Assembly (NCBI GenBank): GCA_039199225.1
Contig: JBCCSZ010000055.1
Span: 1 to 29,841, forward strand
DNA length: 29,841 nucleotides
Direction: 5' to 3'
From: JBCCSZ01 sp039199225
GTDB lineage: Bacteria; Bacteroidota; Bacteroidia; Chitinophagales; Saprospiraceae
This document shows, in pieces, positions 15,276-23,534 of this stretch. The notes beneath the pieces were generated by a model, which was given only the letters and a program-made list of their open reading frames with translations, searched no databases and was not told the origin of the DNA. Each line of letters begins with the position of its first letter. The stretch's first letter is position 1. Position numbers and translations under genes: made by a program.

Positions 15276-15776
15276 CTAGCTTTCGATTAAAATTGACAGT
15301 ACCTTCTCCTTGCCCTTATTGAGGTGCCAATAGGAAGTGTTTTCTGTAATTTGCAGGTGTTCAGCGATTTTCTTGTGGGACCAGCCTTCAAAAATGTAGA
15401 GGTTAAAGACCAGTCGGGTTTGCGGAGGTAATTGCTGTATGAGTACCAGTATCTCTTCTTTGACTTGTTGATAATCCACTTGAGCAGGCTCCGAATATTG
15501 GTTGGAGATGGCCTCGTCGATCATCTGAAAGCTCAGCTTCTTTTTACGGCTGCGATCTATGCAAGTGTTGATGAGAATTTTTTTGATCAAGGCGTATCGA
15601 GTGGCCTCTTCGATGGTATTCTTTTTCTCAAATTCAAAGTATTTAACCATCCCATCGTTAAATGCCTCTTCTGCCTCCTGTTGGGAGCCACAATAGCGCA
15701 GACAAAGCACAAAAAAGGCCCTGTATGCACTTTTGTAGATGGATTCGTAGTGGGTTCGTTTAGTTTTGAAAAACAT
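15276..15776 (-). CDS. ECF RNA polymerase sigma factor
   Basis: This 166-aa protein has the two-domain ECF plan. Region 2 (about 8-80) includes the DNA-melting part with CGSQQEAEEAFNDGMVKYF and IKKILINTCIDRSRKKK. Region 4 (about 105-160) carries the helix-turn-helix GWSHKKIAEHLQITENTSYW, preceded by the usual LPPQTRLVFNLYIFEG. It would direct RNA polymerase to a small regulon. It begins an operon with the dual-membrane anti-sigma candidate and a lipoprotein, so its activity is probably controlled from the envelope. Autoregulation is likely but no promoter was identified upstream (15777-15998). Confidence 0.92.
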   Translation of the reverse strand: MFFKTKRTHYESIYKSAYRAFFVLCLRYCGSQQEAEEAFNDGMVKYFEFEKKNTIEEATRYALIKKILINTCIDRSRKKKLSFQMIDEAISNQYSEPAQVDYQQVKEEILVLIQQLPPQTRLVFNLYIFEGWSHKKIAEHLQITENTSYWHLNKGKEKVLSILIES

Positions 15777-15890
15777 GATGCGGGGTTTCCGTTAAGCTTT
15801 CATCTTTATATACGAGTCCGATGACAGCAACCTTGGGTCCTCTGTTTAATTTTTTTTAAATAACCCAAGTTGGGAGGAACGAAAGACTTT

Positions 15891-15907
15891 AAAAAACCTT
15901 TGGTTTT
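15891..15907 (-). terminator. Short terminator after the kinase/regulator operon
   Basis: On the minus strand AAAACC-AAA-GGTTTT forms a 6-bp stem that runs into a T6 tract, about 90 nt beyond the stop of the response regulator gene. The stem is short and A/T-rich, so this is a moderate call. Confidence 0.4.
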
Positions 15908-15998
15908 GCCGGAAATATTCAATTTAAAGGCTTTCTTCCGATTGAATCACAGCTTGAATGAAAATACGTCAAATCGGTGAAGGTGAAAGTAAATACAG

Positions 15999-17045
15999 CT
16001 AGTACGGCAAGCGCGCCAATTTCTCCTTGTCCAACAATCGGATTCTACTGCCTTTAATCTCGACCAGGGCATCGTCTTTGAATTCGGAGAGGGTCCGAAT
16101 GACCGTCTCTTTGGAGGTTCCGACAAAATGGGCCAGGTCTTCGCGCAGGATGGTAATTTCGGATTGGCCGTCCTTTTCAAAGCGGTCATGCAAAAGAATC
16201 AGCGCATCGGCTACCCGCTTTCGGACAGAGTCGTAAGCCAGGTTGAGTAGTTTTTCCTCGATTTCTGTTACGTGGTTGGCCAGCATCTTAATGAGTTGGC
16301 CTGCAACATTGGTATTTTTGTAGAGTAGGTTGCTGAAGTCTTCTCTGGGTAGAATGCTCACCTTACACTCTTCCAAAGCCGCTGCGCAGGTGGTGTATCG
16401 GTCGTTGCGAATCAGAGGAATAAAGCCCAGAAACTCCTTTTCGCTCAGTATTTCGATGATGATCTCCTTACCATCTTCATTTGTTTTGTACAACTTGACC
16501 TTACCGCTGTTGATGAAAAACACCTGATGTGGATAGCCGCCTTCTTCGTATAAGACATCTTTTTTTCGGTAAGTACGCACTTCGCATTCCTCTATGAGCG
16601 ATTCGAAGATGGCATAGCTTTTAGCCTCCTTCAAAAAGCGGTTGAGGTCGGGCTCCCGCTGTTGGTCTCGCAGGCGTTCACTTTTGCGCAAACGCAATTC
16701 AACCGCGTCCAAAAGTTCGACATCGTCGAAAGGTTTGGTGACATAATCGTCTGCTCCCAAATTCATTCCTTTGCGAAAATCAGCCTTTTCTGCTTTGGCC
16801 GACAAAAATATGAAGGGAATATCGGAGGTCTCCGGTCGCTTACTCAAAATGCGCAGCACCCCATAACCATCCATCACCGGCATCATAATGTCGCATATGA
16901 TGAGATCGGGCTGCTCTTTGATGGCCAAGGTAGCGCCCACCCGGCCGTTTTCAGCCTTTAGCACTTCGTAGTTCGAAAGCTCCAGGAGTTCCCCAAGATT
17001 TTCGCGCACATCGGCATTGTCTTCTATGACCAGGATTTTTTTCAT
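15999..17045 (-). CDS. Response regulator fused to a CRP/FNR-type regulator
   Basis: This 348-aa protein joins two modules. Residues 1-120 are a receiver domain with acidic pocket E8/D9, phospho-acceptor D52 (IICDIMMPVMDG), S82 and K104 (TKPFDD). Residues about 140-260 are a cNMP-binding-type beta-roll (EEGGYPHQVFFINSGKVKLY), followed by a long helix and a CRP-type helix-turn-helix at about 297-340, with recognition helix GTSKETVIRTLSEF keeping the Glu and Arg that contact DNA in this family. No N-terminal Cys cluster for an oxygen-labile Fe-S centre is present. The gene overlaps the upstream kinase by 4 nt, so it is that kinase's partner. In effect a FixJ-type receiver is merged with a FixK-type DNA-binding part. 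Confidence 0.93.
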   Translation of the reverse strand: MKKILVIEDNADVRENLGELLELSNYEVLKAENGRVGATLAIKEQPDLIICDIMMPVMDGYGVLRILSKRPETSDIPFIFLSAKAEKADFRKGMNLGADDYVTKPFDDVELLDAVELRLRKSERLRDQQREPDLNRFLKEAKSYAIFESLIEECEVRTYRKKDVLYEEGGYPHQVFFINSGKVKLYKTNEDGKEIIIEILSEKEFLGFIPLIRNDRYTTCAAALEECKVSILPREDFSNLLYKNTNVAGQLIKMLANHVTEIEEKLLNLAYDSVRKRVADALILLHDRFEKDGQSEITILREDLAHFVGTSKETVIRTLSEFKDDALVEIKGSRIRLLDKEKLARLPY

Positions 17046-18304
17046 TTTCTAGGTATTGGAATGCGTAAAGTAAAAGTGGAGCCGATGCCCGCTTTGCTCT
17101 CAAAGGAAATCGAGCCATTCATCAAATCCATGTAGCGCTTCACGATGGTCAAGCCCAGGCCCGTTCCTTTGATGTTGACCACATTATTGGCTCGAAAAAA
17201 ACGAGTGAACAGGTACTGCTTTTCCTCCTCTGGAATGCCGATCCCCTTATCGATCACTTTGATGGTCAAAACCTGGCCACTCAGATTGGCCCGCAGGCGA
17301 ATTTCATCTCCCTCGTCAGAATACTTACTGGCATTGGTCAGAAGATTGATCAGGCTGTTTTTGGTCAGGCGCTCATCAAAATTGACAATTCCTTCTCCTT
17401 CCAAGACCTCCAAGTGGATCACCTGCCCTTGTTTGAGTAATGGATTGATTTCTTCAATCAAAGCAGCACAAAAAACATTGAAATCCTGGGGTTTTGGATC
17501 AAAGCCAATCTTGCCTTCCTCCAATTTACTCAAAGACAGAAAGTCGTTCAGAATACCTGTCAAGTTACTGACAGCCGATTTTATCTTAGCAATGTGCCGC
17601 TCTCGCTTGGGTTGATCGCTCGTCTCGACATAGCGCCCCAACAAACCAGCAGACGATAATATGGTACTCAAAGGCGTCCGAAACTCATGGGAAGCCATTG
17701 AAACAAAGCGACTTTTCAGCTCGTTGAGTTCTTTTTCCTTATTCAAAGCCTGCTTCAGCTCGTCTTCACTGATTCGAAGCGCATCCTCGGCCGCTTTCCG
17801 CTCTTTGACCTCCCGCAGCAGCTTATTGATGGCTTCTCCCAATTCCTCCGTTCGCGTCTCTACCCGCTCTTCCAACCCCTTGTTGAGTTGCCGCAATTGC
17901 TCCTCGGCTGCTTTTTCCTTGCTGATGTCATGGACAATGCCAGTGTAGATCACTCTATCGGTCAGGCGTACTTCACTGACACTGAGCCGGAAGGGAAAGA
18001 CTGCTCCATTTTTCTTTAAACCGACAACCTCTCTGCCGATACCTATGATGCGCTTTTCCCCTGTATCGCGATAGTGCCTAATGTAGCCATCGTGCTCTTC
18101 CTGATAAGGGGAAGGCATCAATATCTTGATGTTTTCCCCTATGACTTCCCCTGGCTCATAACCAAACAATTCCGCTCCCGCAGGATTAATCGTCTCTATA
18201 ATACCTACTTGATTAATCGTGATAATGCCATCAATGGCCGTTTCAATGACAGCCTTCAGGCGCAGGGCCAAATCACCAAGAGAGTCCTGGAAAGAATCTT
18301 TCAT
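17042..18304 (-). CDS. FixL-like heme-PAS sensor histidine kinase
   Basis: This 420-aa protein has no membrane segment. The N-terminal PAS domain (about 12-125) carries the FixL heme signature: H71 in EEHDGY, preceded by ILMPSPY, then TGEKRIIGIGREVVG. H71 and R91 are 20 residues apart, like His200 (proximal heme ligand) and Arg220 (distal, contacts bound O2) in Bradyrhizobium FixL. A coiled coil (about 125-195) connects to the kinase core: His206 in SHEFRTPL, an N box (NLLTNASKYS), DKGIGI and GTGLGL. It should phosphorylate the overlapping receiver-CRP fusion protein. Heme binding is inferred from conserved residues; some PAS domains with similar motifs have not been tested for heme. Confidence 0.9.
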   Translation of the reverse strand: MKDSFQDSLGDLALRLKAVIETAIDGIITINQVGIIETINPAGAELFGYEPGEVIGENIKILMPSPYQEEHDGYIRHYRDTGEKRIIGIGREVVGLKKNGAVFPFRLSVSEVRLTDRVIYTGIVHDISKEKAAEEQLRQLNKGLEERVETRTEELGEAINKLLREVKERKAAEDALRISEDELKQALNKEKELNELKSRFVSMASHEFRTPLSTILSSAGLLGRYVETSDQPKRERHIAKIKSAVSNLTGILNDFLSLSKLEEGKIGFDPKPQDFNVFCAALIEEINPLLKQGQVIHLEVLEGEGIVNFDERLTKNSLINLLTNASKYSDEGDEIRLRANLSGQVLTIKVIDKGIGIPEEEKQYLFTRFFRANNVVNIKGTGLGLTIVKRYMDLMNGSISFESKAGIGSTFTLRIPIPRK

Positions 18305-18408
18305 CCAATGATTGCGTTTACTCGTCTATTTGTGTGTCTAAGGTAGCAAAAATTCTGTCGGAATCGACCACTCCGTTAGCAGCATCCCAGGGGAAATCAC
18401 AAGACCTT

Positions 18409-18422
18409 TTGATGTAAATCAG
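18409..18422 (+). promoter_or_regulatory. FNR/FixK-type palindrome
   Basis: TTGATGTAAATCAG matches the FNR/FixK box TTGAT-N4-ATCAA at 9 of 10 defined positions. It lies 56 nt before the ATG of the thioredoxin-fold gene and about 104 nt before the divergent kinase start. The CRP/FNR-type regulator encoded next to it is the obvious candidate to bind. Confidence 0.6.
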
Positions 18423-18431
18423 GCAAAAAGG

Positions 18432-18443
18432 TGATCCAGATCA
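18432..18443 (+). promoter_or_regulatory. 12-bp perfect palindrome TGATC-CA-GATCA
   Basis: A perfect inverted repeat lies 9 bp after the FNR-type box and 35 nt before the ATG at 18479. It may be a second operator half-pair or chance. The spacing to the first box is one helical turn plus about half, so cooperative binding is not obvious. Confidence 0.3.
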
Positions 18444-18478
18444 TTTTTTGCAGCCATCAGCCCCCTTATTTTTATACA

Positions 18479-18811
18479 ATGACAAACAAACCGCCTATTT
18501 TGACAGTGAAGATCATTGGAATAGGCCAAACGCGCATCAAGGTATTCGAAAAAGTTCTTTGCTTATTGGCGACAAAGAACGGTATGAGCCTACACATTCA
18601 GCACATCGATTCGCTGGAAGGCATCTTGTCCTATGAATTGCATAGTATCCCCGCCATTGCCATTGACGACAGAGTGGTCTTTGAGTATGCCGGAGAAGAT
18701 GAAGCAGCCATTTACGCCACACTTTCCGAAAAGCTCAGTTTTTACTTCCCCCGCCCCACCTCCTCCCCTCCTCGAAGTGATGAAGCTCCCTCCCCAGGCT
18801 GGGTTTGGTAA
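18479..18811 (+). CDS. Thioredoxin-fold (Thioredoxin_3/TM0996-like) protein lacking both active cysteines
   Basis: The ATG at 18479 gives 110 aa. The first 85 residues follow the small glutaredoxin-like family often called redox-active disulfide protein 2: strand LTVKIIGIG, helix RIKVFEKVLCLLATK, strand LHIQHIDS, helix, then the cis-Pro turn SIPAIAIDDRVVF and a final helix. In this family the first loop normally reads G-x-G-C-x-x-C; here it reads GIGQTRI, so both redox cysteines are replaced. The only Cys (28) is elsewhere. A Pro/Ser-rich tail of about 20 residues (from PRPTSSPP) is extra. It is probably a binding or scaffold protein, not an oxidoreductase. The FNR-type palindrome upstream suggests oxygen or respiratory control. 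Confidence 0.75.
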   Translation: MTNKPPILTVKIIGIGQTRIKVFEKVLCLLATKNGMSLHIQHIDSLEGILSYELHSIPAIAIDDRVVFEYAGEDEAAIYATLSEKLSFYFPRPTSSPPRSDEAPSPGWVW

Positions 18812-18996
18812 GCTATGCCAAGCGAGCAACAGTCTCCAAAGCTACTCCAATCCAATATGTGTGCATAACAAATTGCACCATTAAGCAGCCCCGAACCAAT
18901 CAGTAGTCCTTCCTTTCGATAGGTCGTATATTGCATCCGATCCTTGTGCTACATATTGTACATAAGTTACGATTTTGAGTAATTTGTTATTTACAC

Positions 18997-19017
18997 AGAC
19001 GTAAACAAAGTCTAAAA
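18997..19017. repeat. Flanking repeat, copy 1 (AGAC-GTAAACAAA-GTCT-AAAA)
   Basis: This 21-mer matches 23535-23555 at 18 of 21 positions. The outer tetranucleotides pair (AGAC/GTCT), and the second copy changes them together (AGAT/ATCT). It lies 33 nt before the FG-GAP gene start. Confidence 0.45.
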
Positions 19018-19050
19018 AATTAGTAAGTTTAGGCTTAATTCTCATTTTCA

Positions 19051-22000
19051 ATGAAGAAGTATCGACCGCTGATAATTATCGCGGCTGTAATAGCCTTGGG
19101 GTGTTCATCCTTCTTGCTCCTTTTCAAGCAAGAAAGGCAAATTGATCTAAAGCCTACTCCTTTAGACTCCCCCCTTTTTGTTCAGGTTTCGAACGAGCAC
19201 AGTGGAATTCAATTTCAGAATAAGATTCAGGAGACCAATCTCGTCAATTATTTCAAATACGAATACCTTTATAATGGGGGTGGTGTTTCTATTGGAGATG
19301 TGAACAACGATGGATTACCAGACCTTTATTTTACCGGTAATATGACCTCGAACCGATTGTACTTAAACAAGGGGGATTTGCAATTTGAAGATATCACCGC
19401 CAAGGCAAAAGCGTCTTATTTGAATGATTGGTGTACAGGAGTGACAATGGTCGATATCAATCATGATGGCTGGTTGGATATTTACGTAAGTGCTTCGGGG
19501 TATTATGAAGACCCGGAGGTCAGGAGGAATATACTGTTTGTTAATAATGGCGATGCGGCTGCGCATCATGGCGTACCCACCTTTACGGACCGGGCTGCTG
19601 AGTATGGAATTGATGATATCGGTTACTCTATTCAGTCCGTATTTTTTGATTACGATAATGATGGTGATCTCGATCTTTACGTTGCCAATCATCCGAATCT
19701 GTTTAGGGAAAAGGCTTCGGTGGTTTTGGAAAAAATGAAAAATCCTCCTTTAGAGAATAGTGACCGACTTTACCGTAACGACTCCGAAAATGGAGCCATA
19801 CAATTTACAGATGTGTCGCAACAGGCAGGCATTATAAATTATAGCCACACTTTAGGGCTGGTGGTTAGCGATTTTGACAAAGATGGCTGGATGGATATTT
19901 ACACGTCCAATGATTATCAATCAGCTGATTACTTATACAGAAACAATGGTAATGGAACCTTTACCAACATCATTGATCAGTCAATGAAGCATATGGCGAA
20001 GTTTAGTATGGGAGTAGATGCCAACGATTTTAATAATGATGGCTGGTCAGATATTTTTGCAGTGGAAATGATGGCCGAAGACAATAAACGGCAAAAAACA
20101 AATATGGCTCCGATGAATCCCCAGGAGTTTGAAAACGTGGTGAACGCAGGCTTTGGCTATCAATATATGCACAATGCCTTGCAATTGAATAATGGAATTC
20201 TGGACCAGGAAGGACGCCAAAGTGAATTGACCTTTAGCGAAATTTCATATTTGTCCGGTGTAGCTACCACCGATTGGAGTTGGAGTCCGCTATTTGCCGA
20301 TTTAGATAATGATGGCTGGAAAGATTTACTGGTAACAAATGGCTACCGAAGGGATGTTCTGGATAAGGATTTTAAAAAGGAACTAAAGGAGCTCTTAAAG
20401 GATGGAAAAACAACTTATGAGCATATAAAGTCAAAGATTCCGGGCTCCATTTTACCCAATTATGTATTTAGAAACAACGGTGACTTAACTTTTTCTAAGC
20501 AATCAAAAGAGTGGAATCTTGGAGATTTGGTCAATTCCAACGGCGCAGCTTACGCTGATCTTGACCTAGATGGTGACCTGGACTTAGTGCTAAATAATAT
20601 TGATACCCTCGCTTTTGTTTATAAAAACAACAGCATCGAATACCATCCCGAAGCGGGTAATTATTTAAGAATCAAACTCACCTCTGATAAGCCGAATCGC
20701 CTTGGGCTAGGTGCCAAAATTAGTATCACAACAGCAGATGGCTTAACACAATATCAGGAGTTAAGTTTGACTCGTGGCTATCAATCTTCGGTAGAGCCAA
20801 TCTTACATTTTGGCTTAGGCAAGCACAACATAGTACAAGAAGTCCAAATCGAATGGCCAGATCAATCAGCTACTGTATTAAAAGCAGTAAAAGCCAATCA
20901 ATTGCTGGAAGTATCCGACCAGGATGCTAAGGTATTGAAAAAGCCAGGTGAATCTGATAGCAAGATGTTTCAAGCGGCCAATGCTAAGTATGATCTAAAG
21001 CACCAGCATCAGGAAGTGATCAGTGATGATTATGCCAAGCAAGTTTTACTACCGCATAAGCTGTCTCAAAATGGTCCGGGGCTGGCGGTAGCAGATGTAA
21101 ATGGCGACGGACTAGATGATTTCTATGTTGGGGGAGCAGCAGGTTTTGCGGGAACGTTGCATTTACAAAATGCGGAGGGTACGTTTTCTGTAAAAAATAC
21201 CGCTGCGTTTACTGCTCATCAAGCCTATGAAGACTTGGGTGTTTTATTTTTTGATGCAGACCAGGACGACGATTATGACCTGATTGCGATTAGTGGAAGC
21301 TATGAATTTGAGGAAGGTAGTACGCAACTGAAGCATCGATTATATCTCAATGATGGGAATGGGAACTTTAGTTATAATGAAAAGGCCCTGCCGGAGCTGA
21401 AAGCCAATAGTTCCTGTGTCAGTGCAGGAGATTATGATCAAGATGGAGACTTAGACTTGTTTATTGGTGGTCGCCTTATCTCAGGAAAGTACCCGATGGC
21501 GCCGGAGAGCTATCTATTAAAAAATACAGGGGGACAGTTTGAAAATGTCAGTAGTACGGTAGATGGCCTTGCGAAGATGGGCATGGTGACTAGTGCGCTT
21601 TGGACCGATTATGATGATGATGATGATCTAGACTTAATCTGTGTTGGAGAATGGATGCCCATAACTATTTTCACCAATACAGGAAGTTCTTTTGAAAAAT
21701 CGAGCATCCCGAATTCTATTGGCTGGTGGAATAGTATTACCGGCGGAGATATCGATAATGATGGCGATACAGACTATATTCTTGGAAATCTTGGAACCAA
21801 TAGCAAAAACAAAGCCTCCCTAGATCACCCTTTCCACATCTACGGCGATGATTTTGACGACAATGGCAATTTCGATATCGTACTGGGGTACTATTACGAA
21901 GGTGTCCAATATCCAGTACGTGGCATGCAATGTTCTTCCGAGCAGATTCCTGATTTGAAGAAGAAAATTACTTCCTACAATATTTTCGGGAGCTCTACCC

Positions 22001-22566
22001 TGGATGAAATCTATGGAAAGGGTAATTTGGAACAGTCCCTACACATTGAGGCGACTATCTTTGAATCGGCTTTGCTGTTGAACAAAGGAAGTGCCTCGTT
22101 TGATCTACAGGTTCTACCGCATGAAGCTCAGTTTGCCCCAATCAAGGGTAGTATTGTAGAAGACTTGGACCGAGATGGCTGCCTTGATATCTTGGTGGTC
22201 GGCAATCAATACCCGGTGGAGGTAGAGACCGGCAGATATGATGCAATGAAAGGCTTGTTGTTGAAAGGAAATTGTGAGGGAGCGTTCCGTCCGGTTTCGT
22301 ACGCAAAATCCGGCTTTTTGGTCGATGGTGATGCCAAGGCACTGAGTCTTATTGCTATTGGAAGGGATAATGACCTGGCCGTCATTGCGACGATGAATCA
22401 AGGAGCGACTAAAATTTTCGACCTGCAAAACAAAAACGGATTTAGCGTAAAACGCGCAAAAAAGGATAAGAGCATTTTATCTTTAGCGAATGGAAAGCAA
22501 CGGAAGCAAGAGTATTACTGGGGGACTGGTTATCTCAGTCAACATTCCAGGGTCTTGGTGGAATAA
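19051..22566 (+). CDS. FG-GAP/VCBS-repeat surface protein with ASPIC/UnbV domain
   Basis: This 1171-aa protein has an N-terminal hydrophobic anchor (about 6-25) containing a Cys (ALGC) that is only a poor lipobox match, so lipoprotein or plain anchor remains open. About 14 Ca2+-binding loops of DxDxDG type follow (for example DVNNDGLPD, DYDNDGDLDL, DFDKDGWMDI, DLDRDGCLDI), typical of FG-GAP/VCBS beta-propeller blades, in two sets. Between them (about 536-621) is an ASPIC/UnbV domain (NYLRIKLTSDKPNRLGLGAKI, ending QVEWPD-like IEWPDQSATV). Relatives in Bacteroidota are extracellular, often beside SusC/SusD pairs, and are thought to bind glycans or proteins. No SusC/SusD is present here. Third codon positions are more A/T-rich than in the peptide operon. 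A terminator starts at its stop codon. Confidence 0.9.
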   Translation: MKKYRPLIIIAAVIALGCSSFLLLFKQERQIDLKPTPLDSPLFVQVSNEHSGIQFQNKIQETNLVNYFKYEYLYNGGGVSIGDVNNDGLPDLYFTGNMTSNRLYLNKGDLQFEDITAKAKASYLNDWCTGVTMVDINHDGWLDIYVSASGYYEDPEVRRNILFVNNGDAAAHHGVPTFTDRAAEYGIDDIGYSIQSVFFDYDNDGDLDLYVANHPNLFREKASVVLEKMKNPPLENSDRLYRNDSENGAIQFTDVSQQAGIINYSHTLGLVVSDFDKDGWMDIYTSNDYQSADYLYRNNGNGTFTNIIDQSMKHMAKFSMGVDANDFNNDGWSDIFAVEMMAEDNKRQKTNMAPMNPQEFENVVNAGFGYQYMHNALQLNNGILDQEGRQSELTFSEISYLSGVATTDWSWSPLFADLDNDGWKDLLVTNGYRRDVLDKDFKKELKELLKDGKTTYEHIKSKIPGSILPNYVFRNNGDLTFSKQSKEWNLGDLVNSNGAAYADLDLDGDLDLVLNNIDTLAFVYKNNSIEYHPEAGNYLRIKLTSDKPNRLGLGAKISITTADGLTQYQELSLTRGYQSSVEPILHFGLGKHNIVQEVQIEWPDQSATVLKAVKANQLLEVSDQDAKVLKKPGESDSKMFQAANAKYDLKHQHQEVISDDYAKQVLLPHKLSQNGPGLAVADVNGDGLDDFYVGGAAGFAGTLHLQNAEGTFSVKNTAAFTAHQAYEDLGVLFFDADQDDDYDLIAISGSYEFEEGSTQLKHRLYLNDGNGNFSYNEKALPELKANSSCVSAGDYDQDGDLDLFIGGRLISGKYPMAPESYLLKNTGGQFENVSSTVDGLAKMGMVTSALWTDYDDDDDLDLICVGEWMPITIFTNTGSSFEKSSIPNSIGWWNSITGGDIDNDGDTDYILGNLGTNSKNKASLDHPFHIYGDDFDDNGNFDIVLGYYYEGVQYPVRGMQCSSEQIPDLKKKITSYNIFGSSTLDEIYGKGNLEQSLHIEATIFESALLLNKGSASFDLQVLPHEAQFAPIKGSIVEDLDRDGCLDILVVGNQYPVEVETGRYDAMKGLLLKGNCEGAFRPVSYAKSGFLVDGDAKALSLIAIGRDNDLAVIATMNQGATKIFDLQNKNGFSVKRAKKDKSILSLANGKQRKQEYYWGTGYLSQHSRVLVE

Positions 22567-22587
22567 CAGGCTATGCCTGTGTTTTTT
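22566..22587 (+). terminator. Rho-independent terminator after FG-GAP gene
   Basis: ACAGGC-TAT-GCCTGT forms a perfect 6-bp stem starting at the last base of the stop codon, followed by G and six T residues. Confidence 0.8.
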
Positions 22588-22606
22588 GCCTCGTCTATAG
22601 ATGAAA

Positions 22607-22650
22607 CTCATCTCAAACTAAGGATAACACAATTTTGTCTAGGCACTTAC
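22607..22650. repeat. Dispersed repeat, partial copy A
   Basis: These 44 bp match 29395-29438 at 42 positions. This copy holds the right half of the element (ending TTTTGTCTAGGCACTTAC). The expected left arm is not clearly preserved; a weak resemblance (TGCCTCGTCTA) lies at about 22587-22597. It sits between a terminator and the next start codon. Confidence 0.7.
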
Positions 22651-22686
22651 GGTTTCTATTTATTTTCTAATATAAACGAATGATTT

Positions 22687-23508
22687 ATGAAAAAAATTCT
22701 ATTAATGACCTTTGCTTTCTTATTTACGATAGCAAGTATCAATGCTCAAAGGGTCTTGCTTGACTTTGAGGAAGAGCAACAATCTTTTGTTGAATGCTTT
22801 GGTGTTGGAAGTCAGGATCCGGCAGCTTGCTTTGATGTTATTGCCAATCCAGATGCTTCGGGTATCAACACTTCCGATAGTGTTGGTGTATTTATCGAAC
22901 CAACAGAAGGAGAAACCTGGGCAGGCTTCATTTTTGATATAGTTAACGGTGGTGATGTAGACCTGACTACTGCCACGGGAAATACAGAGCTTTGTGCAGA
23001 CGTATGGGTACCGACTGGATCTGGAGGTGATTTCACCTTCAAAGTAGAAAGACTAGAAGGGGGGTTGGTTACAGTAGATCGTGAATCTCCTGCGATTAAG
23101 CCAAGTGCTGAAGGGCAGTGGGCTACTGTGTGTAGTGATATGGCTATATTTGATGCCCAAGCTAATCGCCTGGTCCTCTTCTTTAATATCCAAGGTATAC
23201 CCATTACGGAAACTAGCTATTACGTTGATAATGTAACTCAGCCTGGTGTTACCAGCGTTGGAGGATTAATTGAAGAAAAAGGATTGAAAATATTTCCCAA
23301 TCCAGCGACTTATGATCTATTCTTTAATGCCGATGGGGAGCCAATGACCATTACGGTTGCTGATTTACAAGGTCGGGAGCTGATTCGTCACGCAAGTTTT
23401 ACTGGAAATAGCATTAGAGTCGCTGATCTGATTCCCGGATCGTACATCATTACTTTTACGGAGGAATCTACCGGACGTTTTGGAAGTACTAAGTTTTTCA
23501 AGCAGTAA
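22687..23508 (+). CDS. Secreted protein with T9SS type A sorting domain
   Basis: This 273-aa protein has a signal peptide (MKKILLMTFAFLFTIASINA). A beta-rich domain (about 22-190), with features of a jelly-roll carbohydrate-binding-like module (LLDFEEEQQSF start, LCADVWVP, YYVDNVT end), comes next. The last 75 residues are a type IX secretion sorting domain: LKIFPNPATYDLFF, ITVADLQGREL and LIPGSYIITF, ending FGSTKFFKQ. It would cross the outer membrane by the T9SS and be attached or released. Four Cys in the N-terminal domain may form disulfides. It follows the FG-GAP gene by 120 bp, with a terminator between, so it is separately transcribed. The ligand is unknown. Confidence 0.88.
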   Translation: MKKILLMTFAFLFTIASINAQRVLLDFEEEQQSFVECFGVGSQDPAACFDVIANPDASGINTSDSVGVFIEPTEGETWAGFIFDIVNGGDVDLTTATGNTELCADVWVPTGSGGDFTFKVERLEGGLVTVDRESPAIKPSAEGQWATVCSDMAIFDAQANRLVLFFNIQGIPITETSYYVDNVTQPGVTSVGGLIEEKGLKIFPNPATYDLFFNADGEPMTITVADLQGRELIRHASFTGNSIRVADLIPGSYIITFTEESTGRFGSTKFFKQ

Positions 23509-23534
23509 GGCTTCATTGTTCAATCGTACTTCTT

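Noticed and set aside
15828..15872. Inverted repeat CAACCTTGGGT/ACCCAAGTTG upstream of the first ECF sigma gene as a terminator
   Set aside because: The loop is long (24 nt), one base is bulged and there is no T-run on either strand.
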